IMG/VR virus record: IMGVR_UViG_3300027659_000020
Coordinates: 25,557 to 89,556 of that record
Length of the DNA: 64,000 nucleotides
Direction: 5' to 3' (one strand)
Origin: a virus
Shown: positions 14,253-22,163 of the stretch, piece by piece
How the letters are laid out: each line of letters begins with the position of its first letter
Position numbering within the stretch: the stretch's first letter is position 1
Made by a program: the position numbers and the translations under genes
The notes under the pieces: generated by a model
The model's database searches: none
Told to the model about the DNA's origin: nothing
Seen by the model: only the letters and a program-made list of their open reading frames with translations

Positions 14253-15446
14253 ATGGCGCGCAACGCAAAAGTTCCGAATACTAGCTACAAGATCCGTGCA
14301 ACTGATAGCCGCTACACTGGTGATGAGCCAGTGTGGGATGGATGGTCAAGCTGGGATCTCGAGAAGTTCAAGAACGAGCGCTCTCGCGCCTTTAACTTCT
14401 ATAACTACTATCTGGATGCAGTACAGACCAAAAGTGCTGTCTCCGAGTGGATGGAGCACAATGGTTACTCTGCTGACGCTGTTGCTGCTGTAAAGGCTGC
14501 TCCAGGTTACTTGCCGGGTATTACTGCTGGCACGCTCTGCATCTGTATGAATCGCGGCATGCCAGCCGTTCATCCGGATCTGAGTGCCACGCAGATGCCT
14601 GATAACTTATTTGTACGCGATGCTCTGGCCGCTGCAATTGCTGCTGGCCAGAATGCTGAGAAGCAACAGAGCATTCCACAGGCTGAATCTGCACCTGCAG
14701 TATCACCCATGGTTTTGCTGCAGGCCAAGGCACAGCGTACTGTCATCCTCGATCTAGATGTTCTACTTGATGTCTGGATCAAGACTAAAGGCGAGAAAGT
14801 GCAACGCATTGATCTGTATGAGGCAATGAAGCGGCATGATCTATCTGCACTAGCTTGCCCAATGGCTGAACGCTGGCTGACACGTCTGCTTGGTGAAATG
14901 TTGGCAGCTCGCGATAAAACCGATCCTGACTGCGTGGAAGGTTATCGCCTCCTTACTGGCGCCGAGTTGCGCGATAGAATTGCTGCAATTGAGCAGATGC
15001 TGGCTGATCTAGGCCGTTATTCCCATGCTGCAAAGGCTACACGAGCGCCACGCAAGAAGCGAGTCAAGCCTGCAGATAAGCAGATCACCAAGCTCAAGTA
15101 TCTCAAGGAAGACACTGACTTCAAGATTGCATCGATCAATCCAACGCGAGTGGTGGGCGCATATCGTCTGCTTGCATTTAATACAAAGAGGCGCATACTA
15201 CTTGACTATGTTGCTCAATCCGCTGAAGGTTTCTCGATCAAGGGTAGTTCCCTGAAGAATGTCGATGAAACGAACAGCCGATGCACTCGTCTCCGTAAAC
15301 CCAATGAGTTTCTAGAGATCGCATTAAATAATACCGCTAAGCAGATTGAAAAGGCATGGGAAAAGCTGACGACCAAGGAAAGCAAACCTAAGGTACGAAT
15401 CAATGAGGACGTGGTATTGCTGCGCGTCTTTGATAAGAAAGACTAA
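14253..15446 (+). CDS. Conserved T4-like phage protein of unknown function (397 aa)
   Basis: ATG 14253 (MARNAKVPNTSYKIRATDSR) is used; the frame is open farther upstream but that part overlaps the preceding gene. The N-terminal third is rich in aromatic residues, the middle has Ala-rich helices, and a basic linker (APRKKRVKPADKQ, about residues 265-280) leads into a C-terminal domain with TDFKIASINPTRVVGAYRL. I recognise this C-terminal pattern from conserved proteins of aquatic T4-like phages, without a known function. The basic linker suggests nucleic-acid contact. Confidence 0.65.
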   Translation: MARNAKVPNTSYKIRATDSRYTGDEPVWDGWSSWDLEKFKNERSRAFNFYNYYLDAVQTKSAVSEWMEHNGYSADAVAAVKAAPGYLPGITAGTLCICMNRGMPAVHPDLSATQMPDNLFVRDALAAAIAAGQNAEKQQSIPQAESAPAVSPMVLLQAKAQRTVILDLDVLLDVWIKTKGEKVQRIDLYEAMKRHDLSALACPMAERWLTRLLGEMLAARDKTDPDCVEGYRLLTGAELRDRIAAIEQMLADLGRYSHAAKATRAPRKKRVKPADKQITKLKYLKEDTDFKIASINPTRVVGAYRLLAFNTKRRILLDYVAQSAEGFSIKGSSLKNVDETNSRCTRLRKPNEFLEIALNNTAKQIEKAWEKLTTKESKPKVRINEDVVLLRVFDKKD

Positions 15447-15473
15447 ATACATCGATCACCGACTATTTTATTA

Positions 15474-15502
15474 TTTACAAGTTCCGCACTATGATGTATT
15501 AT
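15474..15502 (+). promoter_or_regulatory. Probable promoter (TTTACA-N17-TATTAT)
   Basis: TTTACA at 15474-15479 and TATTAT at 15497-15502 with an ideal 17-base spacing, about 20 bases before the gp33-like gene. This is the best sigma70-like promoter match in the window. Confidence 0.6.
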
Positions 15503-15522
15503 CTATATTCTTGAAACTACTA

Positions 15523-15750
15523 ATGTTAGACAATATTTTAACTAAAACCACATTAACTCAACGAGTAGAAGAACTTGTTTCTCTTGAGAAGATGTCCTAT
15601 ATCGAAGCTATGCTTTATGTCTGCAATGAGCATGGAATAGATCCTGCTGACATCAGTAAGCTAATTGTTCCTTCGATCAAATCTAAAATTGAAGCTGAAG
15701 CAATGGCTGTCAATCTTCTTCCTAAGTCAAACTCTCTGAAATTTTCCTGA
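15523..15750 (+). CDS. 33: gp33-like late transcription co-activator
   Basis: Seventy-five residues from ATG 15523. The pattern VEELVSLEKMSYIEAMLYVC, then IDPADISKLIVPSIKSKIEA and EAMAVNLLPKSNSL matches the T4 gp33 family, which links RNA polymerase bound to the late sigma factor gp55 to the sliding clamp. The location is as in T4: gene 33 next to gene 59 and near gene 32. Its presence fits the TATAAATA late promoters in this window. Confidence 0.85.
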   Translation: MLDNILTKTTLTQRVEELVSLEKMSYIEAMLYVCNEHGIDPADISKLIVPSIKSKIEAEAMAVNLLPKSNSLKFS

Positions 15751-15759
15751 TAAGCGGGT

Positions 15760-16386
15760 ATGATCGTGAAACCTTTTGAGGCATATCAAATATATACAGC
15801 GGTAAAGCTGCATTTTGAGTCCGAATCATATGATGCTCTAAAGTACAACTTCAGGACTAATGCTACGCAGAAGTCGTTTCTTAACAGACGGGATCGCTTT
15901 CACTTTGCTAAGCTTGCGAAGAAGTATCCCGAACAAAAAACCTTGGTCAACTTTCTAGTTGCTAATTTCGTCAAACACGGAAAAGGCAAATGGGCTGGTG
16001 ACCTTCTTGACGGCACAGCGGAGGAAGTATACCGAGACTGGCTTAAAAGGCGAGACTCGTTCTCATATTACTTCACTGAGCAAGTCAATGTCATTGCGGC
16101 ATTCAGTGAGAAAAACAATTACTCATTTGAGCAGTTATTTGCTCGAATTGGTAATCGCACTTATCCCACAATCGTCTTCCTGGCGGAGAGTGGATCGATC
16201 TCAATCGACACACTCACCGTCTTTGACGAGCTACTCAACTTTATGAAGCATCAGAACGTAACAGAGACGATCTTCTGGCCGGAGTTTGAGAAGTCAATTC
16301 GCAAGTATAGGCCTTTCCTGCGTCAAAACGTGGACCTCAAAAAGTGTAAACAAATTGCACTAAAAAGGTTTGCAAACGCCGGATGA
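15760..16386 (+). CDS. 59: gp59-like helicase loader
   Basis: The 208-aa product matches T4 gp59 in length (217 aa) and pattern: an N-terminal YQIYTAVKLHFESESYDALK and the NRRDRFHFAKLAKKY segment (compare the KRRDKYFFQKLSEKY region of T4), then an all-helical C-terminal half ending in basic residues. gp59 binds forked DNA and gp32 and loads the gp41 helicase. It lies between gp33 and gp32, in the T4 neighbourhood. A promoter for gp32 overlaps its 3' end. Confidence 0.88.
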   Translation: MIVKPFEAYQIYTAVKLHFESESYDALKYNFRTNATQKSFLNRRDRFHFAKLAKKYPEQKTLVNFLVANFVKHGKGKWAGDLLDGTAEEVYRDWLKRRDSFSYYFTEQVNVIAAFSEKNNYSFEQLFARIGNRTYPTIVFLAESGSISIDTLTVFDELLNFMKHQNVTETIFWPEFEKSIRKYRPFLRQNVDLKKCKQIALKRFANAG

Positions 16387-16397
16387 TAGCATACAAT
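16370..16397 (+). promoter_or_regulatory. Possible promoter for gp32 (TTGCAA-N16-TACAAT)
   Basis: TTGCAA at 16370-16375 and TACAAT at 16392-16397 are separated by 16 bases, overlapping the 3' end of the gp59-like gene and 28 bases before the gp32 start. gp32 is needed in large amounts, so an extra promoter is reasonable. Confidence 0.45.
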
Positions 16398-16425
16398 ACG
16401 TTAACCATACTAAACACATACTAAA

Positions 16426-17364
16426 ATGTCATTCGCAGATCTAAAAAATAATCGCTCAGCAAATAACATCGCGCACCTGCAATCGCAGGCGGCTAAAGCG
16501 GTCGGAAACGGTGAGAAGTCCTATAAGGACGACACACTCTGGGCTCCAACGGTGGACAAAGCTGGTAACGGCTATGCAGTGATCCGCTTTCTTCCTGCTG
16601 GTAAAGGCGAGGAACTTCCATGGGTTCGTTACTGGAATCATGGATTCAAGGGTTCCACTGGTAAGTGGTACATCGAGAATTCATTAACATCCATCGGTCA
16701 AAAGGATCCAGTTGCCGAGCTTAATTCAAAGCTTTGGAACTCAGGCCTTGATTCCGATAAGGAGCTTGCTCGCGAGCGCAAACGTCGGTTACACTATGTC
16801 GCCAATATCATGGTGATCTCTGATCCTTCAAACCCGAGTAATGATGGAAAGGTGTTCCGCTACAAGTTCGGTAAGAAGATCTTTGATAAGATCCTGGACT
16901 TGATGCAGCCACAATTCCAGGACGAGAAACCAGTTAATCCGTTTGACTTCTGGACGGGTGCTGACCTTAAACTCAAGATTCGTAATGTTGAGGGATACCG
17001 CAACTACGACAAATCTGAGTTCTCGGCTCCCACGCAGTTGTTTGCAGGCGATGAAGCCAAGCTCGAGGCAGTTTACAATCAACTGCATCCTTTGGCTGAG
17101 TTTATTGACCCTAAGAGCTACAAGTCATACGATGAGCTTTCTCGTAAGCTCAGTGATGTGCTGGGTGAATCGGGCCAGGTGCTCAGCACTGCTGAACGCA
17201 CTCAACTCGATGAGACTACACCTGCTCCGCGCAAAGCCGCTGCTGACGCTTCTGCACCTCGCGAGGCTGCTCCTGCTCATAAGGCTGCAGTTCAGGCAGA
17301 CAGTGATGAAGCTGGCGATGAGGATACACTGAGTTACTTCGCTAAGCTTGCGAAGGAAGACTGA
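16426..17364 (+). CDS. 32: gp32-like single-stranded DNA-binding protein
   Basis: The 312-aa protein has the three-part plan of T4 gp32 (301 aa): a basic N-terminal cooperativity domain (MSFADLKNNRSANNIAHLQ), an OB-fold core (YAVIRFLPAGKGEELPWVRY, NHGFKGSTGKWYIE, ANIMVISDPSNPSNDGKVF, KFGKKIFDKI), and an Ala-rich then acidic C-terminal tail (DSDEAGDEDTLSYFAKLAKE) for binding partner proteins. The histidine of the T4 zinc site is present in NHGF, but the three zinc cysteines are missing (NSLTSIGQKDPV occupies that place), as in gp32 of many aquatic T4-like phages. Confidence 0.93.
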   Translation: MSFADLKNNRSANNIAHLQSQAAKAVGNGEKSYKDDTLWAPTVDKAGNGYAVIRFLPAGKGEELPWVRYWNHGFKGSTGKWYIENSLTSIGQKDPVAELNSKLWNSGLDSDKELARERKRRLHYVANIMVISDPSNPSNDGKVFRYKFGKKIFDKILDLMQPQFQDEKPVNPFDFWTGADLKLKIRNVEGYRNYDKSEFSAPTQLFAGDEAKLEAVYNQLHPLAEFIDPKSYKSYDELSRKLSDVLGESGQVLSTAERTQLDETTPAPRKAAADASAPREAAPAHKAAVQADSDEAGDEDTLSYFAKLAKED

Positions 17365-17393
17365 TCCTAACTAAAAACAGTTAACTCAATACT

Positions 17394-17422
17394 GAGTGGA
17401 TCTTAATTGATCCACTCTTTTA
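17394..17422 (+). terminator. Intrinsic terminator between convergent genes
   Basis: GAGTGGATC at 17394-17402 and its complement GATCCACTC at 17409-17417 form a perfect 9-bp stem with a six-base loop, followed by TTTTA. It ends gp32 transcription and, because the A-rich flank is on the other side, may also act on the convergent tape-measure gene, whose stop codon lies in it. Confidence 0.8.
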
Positions 17423-20062
17423 GTATCCAAACGCAGGCATCATAAAGTTCTGCGTTCGATCCGGCATATTGGTATTATTAACAGTTGTCGAATTTACAGT
17501 TGAGCTATTGACGATTGGAGCAGAAGCAGCAGGCGCCACCACATTACTCGTGGTGGCTGAAGTATTCAGCTCATTCGTTTGATTCTGATATGCTGCCATT
17601 TCAGCACCAGTATTGTTAGCAGTAGATAGATTTGCTTGCGGGCTAACAATTCGCATTTCTGGCGTTGGCAAATCTGTACGGCCGCGTTGAATACGCTCTT
17701 TCAATTGAGGCAGTGACTCGCCCTCGATCATTTGGATCGGCCCGTTTGTTGGCCCAATCTCTTTACTTATCCGAGCCATTGTAGTTGCTGTATCTTCACC
17801 TTCAAGCGCAAGGCCGCGAATGGTGGCTGCGCTGCTGAGAAGCTTCTCAGGCTTGCTATCACCATCTGTCTTAGCCGCATCAGTATTCGGTACGGCTGAA
17901 TCTGCAATTTTAGCCGCATCAGTATTCGGTACGGCTGAATCTGCAATTTTAGCCACAGTAGTAGCACCGGATCCAGTCTTTGGTAATCCTAGGAGGTCAA
18001 GTACTTTATCGGTTATATTAAATCCAGCAAGTTTAGCAATAAAATTAAATGGCGCGAGCAGTGAAGTAAGGACTCCCGCAAGCGCTTTTTTGACAAAGGT
18101 CAATAAGTCAATTTTTCCAGAGAATAGATCTTTAATTCCCCCAACAATCTCGGTTATTGCTGCAAAATATTCGGTGAAATATCCAATCAGATTATCAAAA
18201 AGGCTCGACACCATTTCAGTAATAACATCTTTGATTGAGAAACTATCCAGTGCTGCCGCAACGCCATCGAATCCAAATGCTTTTGCCAACCACGATATGC
18301 CGTCTTTCAATAGGTCTAGCAAGCCTCCAATTAGACCGTTGATAACTCCAGAGACCATTCCTTTCAGCCCTCCTACAATCTTATCAAGCAGAGATCCTTC
18401 TGTTTTCGTAAATCCATCAATAAAGCCAGTGATTCCATCAAATACTGACAACAGGATTGTAAGCGGCAATGCAATTTTTCCAATAACAGTTTTGAATAGG
18501 TTGAATACTTTTGGCAGGAATTTTAGCAGTGAAAACGTTTCTCCTAATTTTCCCATTGCTTGCAAGACCATTGGCAGAAATTTTAGCATCGGCGCAAAGA
18601 TTACTTTTCCACCATCCACAATAGCGCTGATCGTTTTTGCAATTATCTCTACAAACGAGAAACTGTCTAAGAATGTTTCAATTTTCTTGCCAGTTTCGCC
18701 AAAGAAACTAGCAAACCATGAAATCAAACTTTTAAGCAAATCGGCCGGTGCACCAATTAGACCTTGTAGTAACTTAATAATTCCGCCTTTCAGGCCACCG
18801 ATCAGTTTTTGCACAATATTTCCAGAAGTTTTTGTGAAGCCATCGATTGCTCCAGTAATCGAATCCCATACTGACATGATGATAGTAAGCGGTGCCGCAA
18901 GTTTTGCAATAGTACGACCGATCGTCTTGCCAACATTGAAGGCGGTCTTCAGACCACTTATCCAGTTGCCAATTGCGGCGGGAAATGTTGCAAGTTTCTT
19001 GGCAAAAGTCTTGATCGCTGTTGCTACTGGATCAGTTTTCCCCAATAGGTCTGGGAATGCTTTAAGGAAAGATCGGTAAAGCTTTTCTGGGCGTAGGTCG
19101 GTTAGTGTAGTCCAGAACGCCTTCATTTCGGTGAAGAATCCTCCGAACGCTGTCTTCAAGGGTTTTGCCCATTCTGCAGTAGAGGCTACAGCCTTAGAAA
19201 AGGCAGAGGATACTGATCCGAATAGACCTTTTACCGCTACACCAATACTAGAAGATATCACTTTTGCTTCAGCCTTTATGATATTAAATGAGTCTAATAT
19301 CGGATCTAGATATTTACCAAGCTTTGCTGCAAGCATCATTTTTCCAGCAAGCTGAATTGACTTAAACCACTTAATGATCGGGGCAAGCAATGGCCCCATC
19401 TTGAATTCCACTAATCGTCCGAGAGCTTTAAACTTAGACGATACTGCTTCAAAGGCTCCAGCAATCTTTGTTGTTACTACACCTAATAGGTTCTTTAATG
19501 GACCTGCTACAATAGCTAGCGCAGATTTTATCATTTTGGTTAGCTCAATTATCAATCCGGTAACAAATCCAACTAGCATACCGCCAATCATTGCCACTGT
19601 CTTTCCAAAATCCATATTCCCTACATTTACTTTAATTTTTGTCTGCTTTTGTACCTCTGAGGTTGCTGTCTTCTTAGACTCCGCCGTATTCTCCATGCCT
19701 TGTAGTTTCTTAAGGCCGGCGCCGCGCCGTGACTCCAAAAATTCATCTCTTAACCCCATCAGATTATTTCTGATATCCTGCAGAACCGCGTTTGAATCGC
19801 CTGCAGATTTTACTAGGTATTCTAGACTATCTGCCATATTCTGGGCACTTGCCAAAATCTGTGAGCAGCAATCTGATAGCTGTAGTTGTGAGCTTTCGCT
19901 GTTACCGGTCTCTTTTAGCTCATTCTGTGGCTCTTTTGCAGCTGTTAGAACTGAATCTAGCAAGGGAAGCAAAGACGAGGAATTCTTCTCAATTTTTTCT
20001 AAGGTCTCGTTTGCGACCATCAACTCGAGTAGAATATCCTGAAATGTAGCGTCTTTGTCCAT
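17420..20062 (-). CDS. Tail tape-measure protein (gp29 position)
   Basis: 880 residues. The N-terminus is a charged helical region (to about 150). Hydrophobic segments follow (VAMIGGMLVGFVTGLIIELT), with long helical repeats rich in Leu, Ile, Gly and Phe. There is an internal duplication: VWDSITGAIDGFTKTSGNI near residue 394 and VFDGITGFIDGFTKTEGSL near 537, each followed by a similar block of about 60 residues. The C-terminus is Ser/Thr/Asn-rich. The length, hydrophobic helices and position directly after the gp26/gp51 pair identify it as the tail-length determinant and internal tail component. There is no lytic domain. Confidence 0.82.
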   Translation of the reverse strand: MDKDATFQDILLELMVANETLEKIEKNSSSLLPLLDSVLTAAKEPQNELKETGNSESSQLQLSDCCSQILASAQNMADSLEYLVKSAGDSNAVLQDIRNNLMGLRDEFLESRRGAGLKKLQGMENTAESKKTATSEVQKQTKIKVNVGNMDFGKTVAMIGGMLVGFVTGLIIELTKMIKSALAIVAGPLKNLLGVVTTKIAGAFEAVSSKFKALGRLVEFKMGPLLAPIIKWFKSIQLAGKMMLAAKLGKYLDPILDSFNIIKAEAKVISSSIGVAVKGLFGSVSSAFSKAVASTAEWAKPLKTAFGGFFTEMKAFWTTLTDLRPEKLYRSFLKAFPDLLGKTDPVATAIKTFAKKLATFPAAIGNWISGLKTAFNVGKTIGRTIAKLAAPLTIIMSVWDSITGAIDGFTKTSGNIVQKLIGGLKGGIIKLLQGLIGAPADLLKSLISWFASFFGETGKKIETFLDSFSFVEIIAKTISAIVDGGKVIFAPMLKFLPMVLQAMGKLGETFSLLKFLPKVFNLFKTVIGKIALPLTILLSVFDGITGFIDGFTKTEGSLLDKIVGGLKGMVSGVINGLIGGLLDLLKDGISWLAKAFGFDGVAAALDSFSIKDVITEMVSSLFDNLIGYFTEYFAAITEIVGGIKDLFSGKIDLLTFVKKALAGVLTSLLAPFNFIAKLAGFNITDKVLDLLGLPKTGSGATTVAKIADSAVPNTDAAKIADSAVPNTDAAKTDGDSKPEKLLSSAATIRGLALEGEDTATTMARISKEIGPTNGPIQMIEGESLPQLKERIQRGRTDLPTPEMRIVSPQANLSTANNTGAEMAAYQNQTNELNTSATTSNVVAPAASAPIVNSSTVNSTTVNNTNMPDRTQNFMMPAFGY
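17871..17948 (-). repeat. 39-base tandem duplication in the tape-measure gene
   Basis: Two identical adjacent 39-base units (17871-17909 and 17910-17948) encode a 13-residue repeat containing ADSAVPNTDAAK. The reading frame is kept. It lies in the linker after the hydrophobic part, where a length change would be tolerated. Confidence 0.9.
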
Positions 20063-20074
20063 AGCTATATTGTG

Positions 20075-20263
20075 TTACTTTCGTGCTCGCGCTTTCGCCT
20101 TTTCGTTTTCTTCCTTGATATGCTGTACCAATAACGAAACATAGATTTCCCTCTCCCAAGGCATCATCTCATTCAATTCAGACAAACTGTATTTATGATG
20201 CTGCATCATAGCAAAATTTGTCTGAAAGTGATTAGCCAGGTTGTCATGCGAGAGGGCTAGGCG
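20075..20263 (-). CDS. 51: gp51-like frame, probably made as a gp26 fusion by -1 frameshifting
   Basis: This open frame continues from the end of gp26 in the -1 frame and has no ATG, GTG or TTG at its 5' end. From the slip site it codes for 62 residues beginning RLALSHDNLANHFQTNF and continuing MMQHHKYSLSELNEMMPWE to a basic end. The MPWEREIY-type segment resembles gp51-type proteins encoded next to gp26 in T4-like phages. An internal ATG pair would give only 44 residues. It directly precedes the tape-measure gene, as the T frame of the lambda G/GT chaperone does. The assignment to gp51 and the fusion are inferred from frame, slip site and gene order. Confidence 0.65.
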   Translation of the reverse strand, partial: RLALSHDNLANHFQTNFAMMQHHKYSLSELNEMMPWEREIYVSLLVQHIKEENEKAKARARK

Positions 20264-20973
20264 AAAAAACTGGCCATCCCAGAGATCGTCAGCACATTGT
20301 GGTGCTTACAATCTTTATTCGTGCAATCAAATTCTATAGTATGCTCAAGCTTAGGCATCTTCTCGATATACTCCTGAATCTTAGCAAATTGAGATTGATT
20401 GAGCGAATCCAGGAATTGAACTAGTTCCTCGCGAGTCTGTTCATCTGCTGGGTAAACCTTTTTGTCATCGAAGATATTGTCAATGCAGGATAGCACAATG
20501 TCAGTGATGTTATTCAGCTTGCTGTCTTTATTAGCTCCCTCAAGCTGGTCAATTAGCTTTACCTTAGGCCATGTCATCGTCACTCCGATTGTTTCCGTCA
20601 GCTTGATCTTGCTGTCCGGCAAGTCATCCGTCTTTACCGCAATCTCATCGAGATTGACATCAACTGTGGTGGCTTTCTCGCACTTTTCACATTTCAGACC
20701 GACCTTGCTGATCTCTCCGACTGATTTTGCTCGAAGCTTGAGAAAAAGATACTCCAGATCAAATGTGCATAGCTTGTCAGGCTCGATCTTATCGAAGGTA
20801 CATGCTTTAACGACATCCTTGATAGCCTGCAATATCTGTGCTTGGTTCTCAGATTCCATGGCAATCATTAGAATCTTTTCCTCGCCGACGAGGTATGGTC
20901 GATACTGAAATGTCTTTCCAGTAGACGGAATTTTTACGCTGTATTTTGGAGCTTCAATCCTTGGTAGTGCCAT
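20257..20973 (-). CDS. 26: gp26-like baseplate hub / tape-measure chaperone
   Basis: The 238-aa product matches the T4 gp26 family (T4_baseplate): KYSVKIPSTGKTFQYRPYLV and GEEKILMIAMESENQAQI, then a helical region with KACTFDKI. Two Cys pairs (KCEKCEK near residue 98 and CTNKDCKHH near 222) could bind a metal ion. It ends with MASFFA and a TAG stop placed just after a T TTT TTC slip site. In T4, gp26 takes part in hub assembly. Here it stands between a tube-like protein and the tape measure, the position of the lambda gpG chaperone. Confidence 0.87.
   Translation of the reverse strand: MALPRIEAPKYSVKIPSTGKTFQYRPYLVGEEKILMIAMESENQAQILQAIKDVVKACTFDKIEPDKLCTFDLEYLFLKLRAKSVGEISKVGLKCEKCEKATTVDVNLDEIAVKTDDLPDSKIKLTETIGVTMTWPKVKLIDQLEGANKDSKLNNITDIVLSCIDNIFDDKKVYPADEQTREELVQFLDSLNQSQFAKIQEYIEKMPKLEHTIEFDCTNKDCKHHNVLTISGMASFFA
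20263..20269 (-). promoter_or_regulatory. Slippery heptamer T TTT TTC for -1 ribosomal frameshifting
   Basis: Read on the minus strand in the gp26 frame, the codons are AGT TTT TTC GCC TAG. T TTT TTC fits the canonical X XXY YYZ slip pattern, two codons before the stop. A -1 slip would enter the downstream frame and add 62 residues. Whether a downstream RNA structure stimulates it was not computed. Confidence 0.7.
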
Positions 20974-20995
20974 AATGCAATAATAATTTAATGGT

Positions 20996-21529
20996 TTATG
21001 CTATAACTTCAAAATTCTCATATGTCATCACAACTAACAACTTCTGAATACTATTTTCTGCGGTATTATCTAGATTTATCCCACCAATAGTAACGGGAAA
21101 TGCATTCCTTAGAACAACGCCATAGACAGTATTATCGTCCTTTTCACCTTTTGATGTCTGAAATACTCGCACATCAGCGACGTGTTTGTCTAGATACTTT
21201 GCTCTATATGTCTTAAAGTCAATAATTGCTTCAGCCCATGCATCGAAGACTTTCTTGATATAGTAATCATTCGTTAGTAAGAAAGTGAATGTCACATCCT
21301 CATTCAAAAATCCATATGGCACCTTGATTGATTGCTTCTGTGCCTGATAATCCAAAGTGGCGATTTGACGCCCGGGCAAGCTAGTAGCATCACAAAGAAG
21401 GTTCAGAACGCGCATATCACTATTATACGGTATGGAGTCTGGTATACTCATCTCAATCCGATACCGATTTGCCATGGCAAGACCTTCTCTGTTTTTCAGC
21501 TGTCCTACGAAATCAGTGATAGATGGCAT
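20996..21529 (-). CDS. Tail-tube-like protein (gp19/gp54 superfamily)
   Basis: The start at 21529 (MPSITDFVGQLKNREGLAMA) is chosen because the longer frame would overlap the neighbouring gene by about 90 bases. The 177-aa product has the tube pattern: an N-terminal RYRIEMSIPD strand, LCDATSLPGRQIATLDY, VPYGFLNEDVTFTFLLTND and FDAWAEAIIDF. The size fits T4 gp19 (163 aa), but gp19 normally lies with gp18 beyond gp13-gp15, outside this window. So it may be the tube initiator (gp54-like). It is the first gene of the tube, chaperone, tape-measure order. Confidence 0.72.
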   Translation of the reverse strand: MPSITDFVGQLKNREGLAMANRYRIEMSIPDSIPYNSDMRVLNLLCDATSLPGRQIATLDYQAQKQSIKVPYGFLNEDVTFTFLLTNDYYIKKVFDAWAEAIIDFKTYRAKYLDKHVADVRVFQTSKGEKDDNTVYGVVLRNAFPVTIGGINLDNTAENSIQKLLVVMTYENFEVIA

Positions 21530-21536
21530 AGTTGTA

Positions 21537-22139
21537 TTAGCGCTGCTTGAGATATTGTTTCCTAGACTCAGCCCAGACTTTCGTCTTTGATGCTCCGCTA
21601 AAGTGTTCAGTGGGCAAGAAGATAGCAATGTCCCATTCTGCGGCAGGAACTAGCGATGCTCGAGTCTTCATGTGATCAAAAAGATAATGCTTAAAACATG
21701 GGGCAAACTCTCGATATTTTTTAACGCCTTTAAGAATCTGATATCTTAAGCGGATACGACTGCGCTCAGTAAGAATATCGTCCGTGACCATTGTATTGAC
21801 TAACCTATCTAGAAAAAGCGCACGAATGTTGGGCGCCAGATAATGCAAATTAAGCCCATAGAATCCGCCAGGAGCTTTGTCGACCATTATGATAAGCGGA
21901 AACTTATCATAATACGGCATATCTTCCTTTGTTTTGGGATCATATGCAAACATATACATATATCCCCACATAGGTGTCTTCTTTATTTTTAGAGCTTCGT
22001 CCCTTAGCAAAACATTTCGGTTGATTCTGCCGGTCAAGCTCTTGACGCGATCTGTAAACCAGAGCCGTGAGCGCCTAGAACGTTCCTCTAGGCCATATTT
22101 GGCCAGTTCGTCGTGCAGCTTTTGAAAAAGTGAAGCCAT
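21537..22139 (-). CDS. Conserved T4-like protein next to gp4, possibly the gp2 DNA-end protector
   Basis: The start at 22139 (MASLFQKLHDELAKYGLEE) is preferred over an ATG two codons earlier, which would be one base from the late promoter. The pattern YMYMFAYDPKTKEDMPYYDK, GGFYGLNLHYLAPNIRALFL and FKHYLFDHMKTR is conserved in T4-like phages. In T4, genes 2, 4 and 53 are neighbours, and here this gene, gp4 and gp53 are close, so a gp2-like role in protecting packaged DNA ends is possible. That is position-based only. Confidence 0.6.
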   Translation of the reverse strand: MASLFQKLHDELAKYGLEERSRRSRLWFTDRVKSLTGRINRNVLLRDEALKIKKTPMWGYMYMFAYDPKTKEDMPYYDKFPLIIMVDKAPGGFYGLNLHYLAPNIRALFLDRLVNTMVTDDILTERSRIRLRYQILKGVKKYREFAPCFKHYLFDHMKTRASLVPAAEWDIAIFLPTEHFSGASKTKVWAESRKQYLKQR

Positions 22140-22146
22140 AAACATC

Positions 22147-22154
22147 TATTTATA
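22147..22154 (-). promoter_or_regulatory. T4-type late promoter (TATAAATA) for the minus-strand tail block
   Basis: An exact TATAAATA on the minus strand ends seven bases before the ATG at 22139. It could drive all four minus-strand genes from here to the tape measure. Confidence 0.7.
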
Positions 22155-22163
22155 GGCAATTTC

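Noticed and set aside
17820-20042. Long plus-strand frames (419 and 222 codons) opposite the tape-measure gene
   Set aside because: They are antisense to a well-supported structural gene and encode Pro/Ser/Ile-rich sequence typical of reverse frames.
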